A stretch of 64,000 bases of DNA from Bin55 sp965220235 (GTDB lineage: Bacteria; Pseudomonadota; Gammaproteobacteria; Pseudomonadales; Azotimanducaceae), in NCBI GenBank assembly GCA_965220235.1, contig OZ244815.1:3038001-3102000 (forward strand). Reading direction: 5' to 3'. Shown piece after piece: positions 1 to 7,665 of the stretch. Position numbers and translations under genes: made by a program. The stretch's first letter is position 1. Each line of letters opens with the position of its first letter. The notes under the pieces are model-generated. The model worked only from the letters and a program-made list of their open reading frames with translations, was not told the DNA's origin and did not search any database.

Positions 1-381
1 TGGCATGACACACCAGTCAAACAACCTCCTGCTGTAACGCCGATTCAAGTGGAAATGAAACCCGGGTCGATGTTGATTTGGTCCGGTGCTCTATGGCATG
101 GAGGCGGCGCTAATAACACCGATCAAAGTCGCCTTGCCATTGACATCAATTTCAATCTATCCTATTTAGCTCAACAAGAAAACCAATTCGTCGCTGTACC
201 ACGATCAGAAGTTGAGAAAATGCCGGAGCACTTACGGCGGCTGATCGGGTACAAGTTTGGCTTGATTCACGTCGGTCCTGGCATGGTTGATCTCCGCGAT
301 CCATTGTTCATGAAAGACCATGTGAAATTTCAATATGACGTCAATGGCGCTGCAATGCCAAATATCGGCTCTCGAAGCTAA
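1..381 (+). CDS. Phytanoyl-CoA dioxygenase family protein (3' part only)
   Basis: The reading frame is open from the first base, so the 5' part lies outside the window. About 126 residues remain. They contain the C-terminal half of a PhyH-type 2-oxoglutarate/Fe(II) oxygenase: the distal iron-ligand His in LWHGGG (codon 97-99), followed by a candidate 2-oxoglutarate-binding Arg in SRLAID. The later QQENQ and LRRLIGY segments resemble those of bacterial PhyH proteins. The HxD part of the iron site would be upstream, so intactness cannot be judged. The substrate is unknown. It is followed by an O-methyltransferase 30 bases downstream on the same strand, possibly in one transcript. Confidence 0.82.
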   Translation, partial: WHDTPVKQPPAVTPIQVEMKPGSMLIWSGALWHGGGANNTDQSRLAIDINFNLSYLAQQENQFVAVPRSEVEKMPEHLRRLIGYKFGLIHVGPGMVDLRDPLFMKDHVKFQYDVNGAAMPNIGSRS

Positions 382-411
382 CCATTTCAAAAAAGTAGAC
401 CGGAGCACGGC

Positions 412-1073
412 ATGTCATCATCAACGATCGTCGTCAACGACCAAATCGACGCTTACCTCCTTAACCACGTACGATCCGAATCGGAAACCGCTGAAGCATT
501 GCGTAAGGCGACAGCGCCCATGCCCGCATCCGTAATGCAGGTATCACCACTTCAAGGCGCGTTTATGTCTTGGCTTGTCCGTTTCATGAATGTGAAAAAC
601 GCCTTAGAGGTGGGTACTTTCACCGGATATAGCGCGTTGTGCGTCGCTGAAGCACTACCAGCCGATGGGAAACTTGTCGCTTGCGACGTTAGCGAAGAGT
701 GGACTAGTATGGCGAGAGAGTATTGGGAGCGCGGAGGCGTTGCACAGAAGATCGATCTGCAACTTAGACCCGCGGTTGAGACACTGGATGCACTTCTTCA
801 AGAGGGTCGAGAGCGTTCGTTCGACTTCGCGTTCATCGACGCCGACAAACCGAATTACGATCCTACTATGAACGCTGCTTACGGTTATTGCGAGTCGGTG
901 GCGTCGTAGCCGTCGATAACGTGCTTTGGACAGGACGAGTTGCAGACGATAGCTACAACGACGAATCAACCCTTGCTATCCGAGCGCTCAACACCAAGAT
1001 ACAGCACGACGAGCGAGTAAATAACGTCATGCTACCGATCGGCGATGGACTCACGCTCGCAACCAAGCGTTAA
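412..1073 (+). pseudogene. O-methyltransferase family 3 (caffeoyl-CoA OMT-like), one-base frameshift
   Basis: Bases 412-861 read as an SAM-dependent O-methyltransferase: motif I LEVGTFTGYSA, then the acidic SAM-binding segment and FIDADKPNY. At about 862-864 the homologous frame jumps: after NYD the expected YYERCLRLLRVGG continues in another frame from 864 to the TAA at 1071-1073, including AVDNVLWTGRVAD typical of the family. The shift equals one missing base in the CC/TAC context. There is no slippery heptamer, so this is a mutation or a sequencing/assembly error rather than recoding. If the base is restored the protein is about 220 residues, the normal family length. In the first frame the protein stops at 909. 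Confidence 0.8.
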
Positions 1074-1149
1074 TCAAGGCCAATCGGCGCAATCTACGTT
1101 AGTCTGTTGAGTGCTGAATCTACCGCTCGAAACTAACGTTCAAACCGTC

Positions 1150-2625
1150 CTACAAAGTTGACCACGGTCCCTGAATCGCGAATGTGACACCCGGCGACTG
1201 AATATTCGCATAAAGCGTTTGACCATCTCGGGAGAAAGTCGCACCAGCCCATTCTGACGAACGGTAATCTTGTGCTTCGATTTCTGGGCGATCTGGCACG
1301 CCATTTGACAGGTCGAGATTGTTCTCAGCGAAAGTAATGACTTCGTGACCCGGTTGCTTCGCGATTAACAGACGACATCCGTATTTCAGCGTATTGTCTG
1401 CGTGATGTACGCCTCCACCATCTTCACAAAGGACGATCATCCCATTCACGGGATTAACCGCAATGTTGTCGATGGCGTCTGCTTCTTCTTCGGAACCCGA
1501 TGCATAGATACATATGAGGCGTTCAACTATCGGGTCGTACAACCAGACGCTTCCGGTCCCCGCCGGTCCGCCTGCTGTGTCTATCCAATAGAGCCGTCCT
1601 TCATATTCCCAAATGCCTTCGCCACGGCTAAAGGTAGCACCACCCCCAGCTTCACCTTGTAAGAACGGACCTGATTTGCCTTCCCCCATCAAGTTTTCGA
1701 AACCGTTGCCATAGCTATTCAGTATTTCAGGATCAGCATCTGGGTCATCGACTGCAATCCACTCAACATCGAATGAAGCGCCTTCGGGTGACGCGGTCAG
1801 ATTTGCGTTCGCTTGTCCTTTGACTTTCAGCATCGACAGTTTCCCGCCTTCATCCAGCGCGCCGACTCTCCTTTCTAAATTGCTCGGCTCGAAGCGATAA
1901 AAACCAGAATTAGGGCCGTTATCCTCAGTTAAGTAGGCGTAACCAGTCTTTGAATCGAACGCGACAGCTTCGTGTCGGAAGAAACCCATGTCCTTTATGG
2001 GCACGGCAGTCGCTTTACCGAGATGAGGAGGCGGTACTTCAAAGACATACCCGTGGTCTTTCGCGCTTGAACCGTCCGGCAGCTTGATGTTGCTTCCTCT
2101 AAATGCAACCTCTTCGCAAGTCAGCCACGTACCCCATGGCGATCGCCCTCCTGCACAGTTGATCATCGTCCCGCCGATCAGAGGCACGGTTTCCCGATAC
2201 TGACCTTCGCTAAGTACGACACCTGTCACACCGCCAGCTATACCAAGTGGAAGACCCACTCGTTGCAGTATTTGCGCAGGCATCTTAAAGTCATCGTAGA
2301 CTGGCAGTCCTTCACCCTGAATGGTGTCGCCGAAGTATCGTTCGTGGTTCCGGAGAAGAACAACCTCACTGTCTCCCGCACCGTCCACAACGGCCATACC
2401 GTCATGGCGATCTGGTACTTTTCCGCCAATCGCAAGCGGGTCTCCTGTCCAGCTCATACTCCGATATGTGAAGCCTTCAGGTAGTTTCACTAGAGGTAAC
2501 CCCGTCTCCATGTCCGGCGTCGGTGCTATCTTCGATGCTCCACGTACCACGTGTGATCGGAAAACTAGTGGGGCGGCTCCCACACCAAGCAGTGACTTTC
2601 CAAGTAAGTCTCGGCGACTGACCAT
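1150..2625 (-). CDS. PhoX/DUF839 family secreted phosphatase-like protein
   Basis: A 491-residue protein starting with a twin-arginine signal (SRRDLLGKSLLG), so it is probably exported folded to the periplasm. The body shows DUF839/PhoX hallmarks: VVLLRNHE, MINCAGGRSPWGTW followed by LTCEE, FRHEAVAFD, YLTEDN and the C-terminal QSPGVTFAIQGPW. PhoX proteins are calcium/iron-dependent phosphomonoesterases used for phosphate scavenging from organic phosphate. Several DUF839 members are not proven phosphatases, so the activity is inferred. The start is supported by an AGGAGC ribosome site just upstream. The gene is divergent from the haem A synthase with only about 20 bases between the starts; no Pho box was recognised. 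Confidence 0.85.
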   Translation of the reverse strand: MVSRRDLLGKSLLGVGAAPLVFRSHVVRGASKIAPTPDMETGLPLVKLPEGFTYRSMSWTGDPLAIGGKVPDRHDGMAVVDGAGDSEVVLLRNHERYFGDTIQGEGLPVYDDFKMPAQILQRVGLPLGIAGGVTGVVLSEGQYRETVPLIGGTMINCAGGRSPWGTWLTCEEVAFRGSNIKLPDGSSAKDHGYVFEVPPPHLGKATAVPIKDMGFFRHEAVAFDSKTGYAYLTEDNGPNSGFYRFEPSNLERRVGALDEGGKLSMLKVKGQANANLTASPEGASFDVEWIAVDDPDADPEILNSYGNGFENLMGEGKSGPFLQGEAGGGATFSRGEGIWEYEGRLYWIDTAGGPAGTGSVWLYDPIVERLICIYASGSEEEADAIDNIAVNPVNGMIVLCEDGGGVHHADNTLKYGCRLLIAKQPGHEVITFAENNLDLSNGVPDRPEIEAQDYRSSEWAGATFSRDGQTLYANIQSPGVTFAIQGPWSTL

Positions 2626-2645
2626 AACCCGCTCCTAGAATTAAT

Positions 2646-3683
2646 TTGGTGGCATTACTGCCATTCTATACCCCGCTAATTTTCTTCTGCTTTCTCAGAT
2701 TGACCGGCTTAGACGATCACGCGTCCCTCGCAACTCGCTACTTAACGATTTGTGCATTTGCGCTCGGACTACTTGTCGTCGTTCTTGGCGCCTATACGCG
2801 ACTCGTCGACGCGGGTCTTGGCTGTCCGGATTGGCCCGGATGCTATGGCTTTCTGACGGTACCACAGTCTGAAGCAGATATCGCTACCGCGAATGAACGT
2901 TTTCCGGCGATGCCTCTCGAAGCGGACAAAGCTTGGCCAGAGATGGTACATCGCTACGCAGCAACGCTTCTAGGTCTGGTCATCTTGGCGATTCTCGGCG
3001 TCGCAGCGGTCAAAAAGTTGGCGCTCAACTACCCTATCGCCTTAACAGTACTCGTCATCGCTCAAGGAATCTTTGGCGCATGGACAGTTACTCTGAAACT
3101 GTGGCCACAAGTTGTAACGGCACATTTATTGGGCGGCTTCGCCACGGTCGCTTTGCTTTGGGTTTACCTTATCAAACAGAGAGTGGTACCTCCAGTCGAT
3201 CTGCCTAGACCGGCTGCACGCGCCGCACTGCTAGTACTCTGTGTTTTGGTGCTACAGGTCGCGTTGGGTGGTTGGACGTCTTCGAACTACGCCGCATTGG
3301 CATGTCCAGACTTTCCGCTTTGCCACGGACAGTTGATACCGGACATGGCGTGGTTCAGAGGATTCAACATCTTCCAAGATATAGGTCCAAACTACCTAGG
3401 CGGTGAGTTATCTAACGACGCCAGAATCGCAATTCAATTCACGCATCGATTAGTCGCGCTCGTACTCGTTGGAGTTACGGTTTGGCTAATCACTAAGTTG
3501 ACAGGGCGCGTTTGTTGGATCGTGGGTGTCGTATTAGTCACACAGTTCGCGCTGGGCGTATCGAACGTCTGGTTCAATCTTCCTTTAACCGTCGCTACAC
3601 TCCATAATTTTGGAGCCCTCGTCTATCTGCTAGTAATCGTTTACATACTTTATTTCACGCGCACCCGTAGCTCAGTTGGATAG
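2646..3683 (+). CDS. ctaA: Haem A synthase, COX15/CtaA family
   Basis: Inner-membrane enzyme converting haem O to haem A for cytochrome oxidase. The 345-residue protein has about eight hydrophobic segments. The first is followed by GAYTRLVDAGLGCPDWPGC, the COX15 signature. The four expected haem-ligand histidines are visible in EMVHRYAA, VTAHLLGG, FTHRLVAL and ATLHNFGAL. A second Cys pair occurs in the middle (LACPDFPLCHG), as in the two-half family architecture. The start is uncertain (TTG at 2646 or GTG at 2649; no clear Shine-Dalgarno). Oddly, no stop occurs before the tRNA-Arg gene: the last residues (RTRSSVG) and the TAG stop at 3681-3683 lie inside the tRNA sequence. Confidence 0.93.
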   Translation: MVALLPFYTPLIFFCFLRLTGLDDHASLATRYLTICAFALGLLVVVLGAYTRLVDAGLGCPDWPGCYGFLTVPQSEADIATANERFPAMPLEADKAWPEMVHRYAATLLGLVILAILGVAAVKKLALNYPIALTVLVIAQGIFGAWTVTLKLWPQVVTAHLLGGFATVALLWVYLIKQRVVPPVDLPRPAARAALLVLCVLVLQVALGGWTSSNYAALACPDFPLCHGQLIPDMAWFRGFNIFQDIGPNYLGGELSNDARIAIQFTHRLVALVLVGVTVWLITKLTGRVCWIVGVVLVTQFALGVSNVWFNLPLTVATLHNFGALVYLLVIVYILYFTRTRSSVG

Positions 3684-3737
3684 AGCGTTTGCCTCCGGAG
3701 CAAAAGGCCACAGGTTCGAATCCTGTCGGGTGTGCCA
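3661..3737 (+). tRNA. tRNA-Arg (anticodon CCG)
   Basis: A complete 77-nt cloverleaf. The acceptor stem GCACCCG pairs with CGGGTGT, with a G-T first pair. D arm GCTC...GAGC; anticodon stem TTTGC/GCAAA around the loop CTCCGGA, giving anticodon CCG; five-base variable region; T arm ACAGG-TTCGAAT-CCTGT; discriminator G and encoded CCA at 3735-3737. It reads CGG codons. Its first 23 bases are also the end of the haem A synthase reading frame on the same strand, and the stop codon of the convergent PhyH-HEAT gene lies two bases beyond the CCA. Confidence 0.97.
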
Positions 3738-3739
3738 TC

Positions 3740-5326
3740 TCATGCGACGAAGCGACGATCTGATAGATACTCGACAAGATCAGCTACCCACGGCTCACTC
3801 ACGTCGCGAACAGAGCGTTGAATCGCAATAAACAGAAGACTCTTCGCATACCGATCGTGTTCTGCGATCGCGTAACCAAGTGTTCTCTCGATCTCGCTCG
3901 AAGTCAATTGCATCATTGTTAACGCAAGCGCAATGTTCTCCCTTACGGTCGACCGCGACATCCCGCCATTGTTGGTGTTGTCCGGCTCCACTGCATGATC
4001 GAGTCGAGCGATCAATCGATCGTGATCCTCTAGCGCATTCGGATTTGCGCGCAACAGAATCCCCAAGGCGTACGCAGCGTTTGATCTCACCAAATCATCC
4101 GAGTCAGTTTCCAACCGTTCAATCAGCCATTCAATCGCAGACGGATCGCAACACAATGATTCTCGCAATGCGAGAATCGTCGCACGTCGAACCGGCGCTC
4201 GGTCGTCACTCAGCGGTAAATCGAACTCCGTAACGCTAAGTGAGTCGACAAGTCCAAGCGCGTATCCAGCTGCGCGCCGCACTGCTTCGCGTTCGTGCGA
4301 AATAAACGAAATCAAATCACTACGGACCTGTTCGTCCGTATTTGCCAACAGACCCAATTCGTAGGCGATTCGCGTCCGTTCCGCATCGGTGTCAGCGCTG
4401 AGCAGCATGCCGCTCGTAGTTCCACGTTGCGATAGGGTCGAGTCGGCCGATTCACCGCGTAACCAATACCAGTTACGCTCTACGATTCGCGCAATCTTCT
4501 CACTTTCGATTTTCGGGGGTGTCTCAATCTTTTGGTTCCAGCTTGGTTTCTTTGGGGCTTCCGCACGATACAAATAAAACTTGTACATGAAGCGACGACC
4601 GTCAAACCCTGATTGCTGACGAGTACCGCGATGCGAGAGGTCAAATGAAGCCAGGATCGCACCACCGCACGGAACCTCTAGCTTCCGACGTTCGAGATTC
4701 GGGACTCCCCATGTATCCGCAGTCGATTGAATACGCGCATCCAGTTCTTGTAGGGTCGCGGTTCTAGGATCAAACGGTGGCAAATCTCGCCCTAATGGAT
4801 CACCGCGATGCCACGTACCATCGGCGAGCTCGTAATCGTTCGTCCAATATTGCGTGCCTGGTAACACCTCGGTTGGTCCCGATGTGCTACCAGTTGGCTG
4901 TGGATAGTAGAAGAGCATCGCCCAGTCTGGTCGATGGGAACGATAGTGGCCTCGATCATTCCAAGGCAAATTGCCGTCCTGGTGGAAGAACTGGTCGTTC
5001 GGGGAAGACTCGTGGATGAAATCATGAGGGTAGATTTGCCAGTTCTCTCCTAAGACGCTGGTGATCGCTCCATCTATCGTTGGACTACGTAGCAGTACCT
5101 CCGCGCCCGGAATTCGTTGACGCAAGTTATCCGCGATGACCTTGATGTGAGGGGCGGCGCCTTGGCTAGCCGCGCCTTGCGCCATGCCGTAAGTCAAGCA
5201 AGCTGCTTCGTACATCTGGTGATGAAACGCTTGATCTAGTTCTGTCGGGTCAAGGACGACGTACCCGTCCTCGAGATATTGGACAATTTGTTGATCGTCC
5301 AGCAGCACCGATTTCACGTTCCGCAA
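3740..5326 (-). CDS. PhyH-type dioxygenase fused to C-terminal HEAT repeats
   Basis: A 528-residue protein in two parts. Residues 1 to about 270 are a phytanoyl-CoA dioxygenase-like Fe(II)/2-oxoglutarate oxygenase: HxD in FFHQDGN (His115, Asp117), distal His in DLSHRGT, then FDGRRFMYKF for 2-oxoglutarate. Residues about 310-520 are helical repeats of HEAT/PBS-lyase type (AVRRAAGYALG, PVRRATILALR, LVRSNAAYALG spaced by about 35-40 residues). HEAT arrays usually bind proteins, so the oxygenase may be scaffolded or act on a protein-bound substrate; that is inference. The gene begins inside the 3' end of the upstream HAD gene (13-base overlap), which suggests translational coupling. It converges on the tRNA-Arg. 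Confidence 0.85.
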   Translation of the reverse strand: MRNVKSVLLDDQQIVQYLEDGYVVLDPTELDQAFHHQMYEAACLTYGMAQGAASQGAAPHIKVIADNLRQRIPGAEVLLRSPTIDGAITSVLGENWQIYPHDFIHESSPNDQFFHQDGNLPWNDRGHYRSHRPDWAMLFYYPQPTGSTSGPTEVLPGTQYWTNDYELADGTWHRGDPLGRDLPPFDPRTATLQELDARIQSTADTWGVPNLERRKLEVPCGGAILASFDLSHRGTRQQSGFDGRRFMYKFYLYRAEAPKKPSWNQKIETPPKIESEKIARIVERNWYWLRGESADSTLSQRGTTSGMLLSADTDAERTRIAYELGLLANTDEQVRSDLISFISHEREAVRRAAGYALGLVDSLSVTEFDLPLSDDRAPVRRATILALRESLCCDPSAIEWLIERLETDSDDLVRSNAAYALGILLRANPNALEDHDRLIARLDHAVEPDNTNNGGMSRSTVRENIALALTMMQLTSSEIERTLGYAIAEHDRYAKSLLFIAIQRSVRDVSEPWVADLVEYLSDRRFVA

Positions 5327-6015
5327 AGCTGGTCTGCCAGGTCCGTGTAGCTATCCGCTTGAATTTCAAATCTAGACGAATCACCTTCGGAGCCCATCTC
5401 CCAGACTTTCGGTTTTACATGAGCCGCTTTCAATCCGGCGCGCTGAGCCGCAGCTAAGTCGGGAGGATGGCAGGCGACCATCATGGTTTCAGATGGTTCA
5501 ACACCGAACAATTGAGCAGCTTTTTGGTACGCCTCAGCTTCTGGTTTGTACACCCCAAGAAATTCGCAAGACAAATACGCATCCCAATCGATTCCTGCGT
5601 GTTTTGAGGAATCTACGACTATTGACAATGAAAGCACGGTTAGGATAGAGACGATGTAGTGCTCTCTGAGGCGAACTAGCGCTTCAGGAACGTCCTCCCA
5701 TACATCCATCCGATGCCATGCGGTGTTTAAACGTAGTTTGTCTTCTGCGGTTAGAGCCAGCTCCTGATGTTGCGCTCCGAGTTCATCCAAGACATCAAGA
5801 TGAATTTGGTCGGCGTTGCGCCATGAAAGATCTCCCCTACGAACTTCAGCAAGCGTCTCGAACATCCGCCGTCGCCATTGAAAACAGAATGCCGGTACGT
5901 CCATCTCGACGTTTCGCTCTTCGGCGATCTCTTTGACGGCCGCCTGCGTCGAGGATTGCCAGTCAAAAACGCTACCGCCGACATCGAAAGTCAGCACCTT
6001 AATCTCGCTGGGCAT
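5314..6015 (-). CDS. HAD-superfamily hydrolase, haloacid dehalogenase type II-like
   Basis: 233 residues, the usual size for the L-2-haloacid dehalogenase branch of the HAD fold. The nucleophile Asp11 lies in TFDVGGSVFDW; there is no second Asp two residues later, which fits dehalogenase-type members rather than phosphatases. Motif II is in ILTVLSLSIVVDSSKHAG, the motif III Lys in GVYKPEAEAY and motif IV in MMVACHPPDLAAAQ, followed by AGLKAAHV. The usual LTNGN motif II is altered to LTVLS, so the substrate may differ. Its last 13 bases overlap the start of the PhyH-HEAT gene, so the two are probably co-translated. A hydroxylase next to a dehalogenase hints at handling of a modified acid, but this is not proven. 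Confidence 0.8.
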   Translation of the reverse strand: MPSEIKVLTFDVGGSVFDWQSSTQAAVKEIAEERNVEMDVPAFCFQWRRRMFETLAEVRRGDLSWRNADQIHLDVLDELGAQHQELALTAEDKLRLNTAWHRMDVWEDVPEALVRLREHYIVSILTVLSLSIVVDSSKHAGIDWDAYLSCEFLGVYKPEAEAYQKAAQLFGVEPSETMMVACHPPDLAAAQRAGLKAAHVKPKVWEMGSEGDSSRFEIQADSYTDLADQLCGT

Positions 6016-6350
6016 CTAGTTCATCTTCTTTGTTTTTCGTCTTCTGATTATCTTGCACGTCATCTGTTCTGAAACAATGGGATTGCTGTATCGAGGCGCG
6101 TTTTGATGAGTTGCTAAGTCAAAACACTCCCAGCGTTGCGCATCAGAATTAGATCCAACCTGCGAAGATCTGATGTGATGAGGGTAACACATTAGTTACC
6201 AATATCATCTGGCGGTGTGCGAGACTATCGCGTTGATTTCTGTCCCGGATACCGAGCTTATTGGGCGAGAGACAGACACGGACGTATCATGTAATTTCGC
6301 AACCGCAAAAAAGTCTGCCCGCCATTGGACATCGAAAGGTCAAGCGACCC
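6016..6350. other. Intergenic region upstream of antitoxin gene
   Basis: 335 bases without a convincing gene, separating the divergent HAD and antitoxin genes. A 6-bp perfect inverted repeat, GGTAAC-acatta-GTTACC, at 6183-6200 could be an operator but is short. The last 60 bases before the antitoxin hold short fragments in two frames (KKSA... and DIERSSD) that faintly resemble the end of a HigB/RelE-type toxin. The match is too weak to call a gene remnant with confidence. Confidence 0.4.
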
Positions 6351-6737
6351 ATGGCACAAATTCCGCTCTCAAAAACGGCCGGAGAATCAAACCAAGTGAC
6401 TGTGACGCGATACTTAAAAGATACTTTGAAAGCGCGAATTGAGAGGGATTCTGGGTTTCGTGAAGCGCTTTTCGAAGAAGCGGTAGAGCGCTTGCTCGCC
6501 GGAGAATTCGATCGCTTGCGCGCCGGAGAATTCGATATAGGGAAGTCCGTGCTACGGGACTACGCAAATGCTACCGTCCGATTCCAGGAATTGGGTGCTT
6601 TGACCGCCAAATCACCGAAGAGCTTATTGCGGATGCTAGGTCCACAAGGCAATCCGCAGGCGCGAAACCTGTTAGAGATCATTGCGCATCTCCAAGAACT
6701 CGAGGGAGTGAAACTTAAGGTAACTGCGACGCGCTAA
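6351..6737 (+). CDS. HigA-like antitoxin / HTH regulator without visible toxin partner
   Basis: 128 residues from the ATG at 6351, with an AAAGGT ribosome site about 10 bases upstream; a longer frame from 6261 is possible but its leader has no homology that I recognise. The pattern VTRYLKDTLKARIERDSGF, EEAVERLL, VLRDYANATVRFQELG and KSLLRMLGPQGNP followed by NLLEIIAHLQ is that of addiction-module antidote proteins of the HigA/HTH-XRE type, which bind DNA and neutralise a RelE/HigB toxin. No complete toxin gene flanks it, so it may be an orphan. An internal eight-codon tandem duplication (RLLAGEFD/RLRAGEFD) lengthens the segment before the HTH helices. Confidence 0.75.
   Translation: MAQIPLSKTAGESNQVTVTRYLKDTLKARIERDSGFREALFEEAVERLLAGEFDRLRAGEFDIGKSVLRDYANATVRFQELGALTAKSPKSLLRMLGPQGNPQARNLLEIIAHLQELEGVKLKVTATR
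6489..6536 (+). repeat. 24-bp tandem duplication inside antitoxin gene
   Basis: Two adjacent 24-base copies, 6489-6512 and 6513-6536, differing at one position (T versus G at the eighth base). The unit is a multiple of three, so the frame is kept and eight residues are repeated. The near identity suggests a recent slippage duplication. Confidence 0.95.
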
Positions 6738-6991
6738 CAACACGCCGTTCCCAAGATTCTCGGCACACGCATCCGTCTTTGAATTGGATACAACCAAGGA
6801 CCTCAGCCTGTTCTGACGCTTCTTATCAGTGATCACCATCACGATTGCTTGTATCTCCTGGGACTGCAGTTTAGTTCCATTCATGCGGTATCGTTGGATA
6901 GATGGCGCACCAGTTCGCGTCCTATCGCACTAAAGATAATCTGCTTATATTCTGACTTATTCCGATAACCGTCTTCGAACAGGATTCTTCG

Positions 6992-7627
6992 ATGAAACTC
7001 TACGACAGCACGCTCGCGCCAAACCCCCGACGCACCCGCATTTTCTTAGCTGAAAAGGGTGTTGAGTATGAAAAAGTGGAATTCAACATTCCCAAGGGCG
7101 ATAACTTAGATCCCGAGTTTCTAAAAATCAGTCCCCGCGGATTGCTACCGACCTTGGTTCTTGATGACGGTACGGTACTCGACGAATCGGTAGCGATCTG
7201 TCGATATTTCGAGGAAACCGTGCCCGAGCCAAATCTCATGGGGACGGACGCGAAGAGCAAAGCACTGATCGAAGCTCGACAGCGACACATGGAATTTGAT
7301 GGGTTACAAGGCGCCGCGGATACCTTCCGTAATTCCTACCCTGGATTTGCGAGACGAGGACTAGGCGGCAGCGTCGGTGAAGTACCGGCTATTCCCGAGT
7401 TAGCGGATCGTGGTAAAGCAAGTGTTGCGCGATTCTTCGCCCGACTCGACGAGTATCTCGCTGATCATCCATATTGCGCCGGCGATGCGTTTTCGATCGC
7501 AGACATAACGGCGTTTTGTGCGGTTGACTTCGCGACGACGGCAGCTCGCATCCCGTTTCCAGATGACAAACCAAATCTCAAGCGCTGGTACGATGAAGTA
7601 TCGGCACGACCAAGTTCGAGCGCTTAG
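6992..7627 (+). CDS. Glutathione S-transferase family protein
   Basis: 211 residues, the normal GST length. The N-terminal thioredoxin-like domain has the start MKLYDSTLAPNPRRTRIFL, the cis-Pro region PRGLLPTLVLDDG and the glutathione gamma-glutamyl-binding DESVAICRYFEE. The C-terminal helical domain has the folding-box segment DAFSIADITAF and ends in NLKRWYDEVSARPS, typical of bacterial GSTs. It is cytosolic and probably conjugates or reduces electrophilic compounds with glutathione; the class is uncertain. It lies 38 bases before the amidohydrolase on the same strand and may be co-transcribed with it. Confidence 0.9.
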   Translation: MKLYDSTLAPNPRRTRIFLAEKGVEYEKVEFNIPKGDNLDPEFLKISPRGLLPTLVLDDGTVLDESVAICRYFEETVPEPNLMGTDAKSKALIEARQRHMEFDGLQGAADTFRNSYPGFARRGLGGSVGEVPAIPELADRGKASVARFFARLDEYLADHPYCAGDAFSIADITAFCAVDFATTAARIPFPDDKPNLKRWYDEVSARPSSSA

Positions 7628-7665
7628 CAAGAGTAAGTCTCAACACAAAACCGAGGTAAATCACC

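Noticed and set aside
862..870. Programmed ribosomal frameshift in the O-methyltransferase
   Set aside because: No slippery heptamer or stimulatory structure is seen, and homologs of this family do not use recoding; mutation or sequencing error is simpler.
3661..5326. Integrated element at the tRNA-Arg 3' end
   Set aside because: No integrase and no repeated tRNA 3' end were found by eye in the following bases, so integration is not supported.
6672..6884. 70-codon minus-strand frame (MNGTKLQSQEIQ)
   Set aside because: Overlaps the antitoxin 3' end and lacks any known family; could be a fragment of an old gene but cannot be supported.
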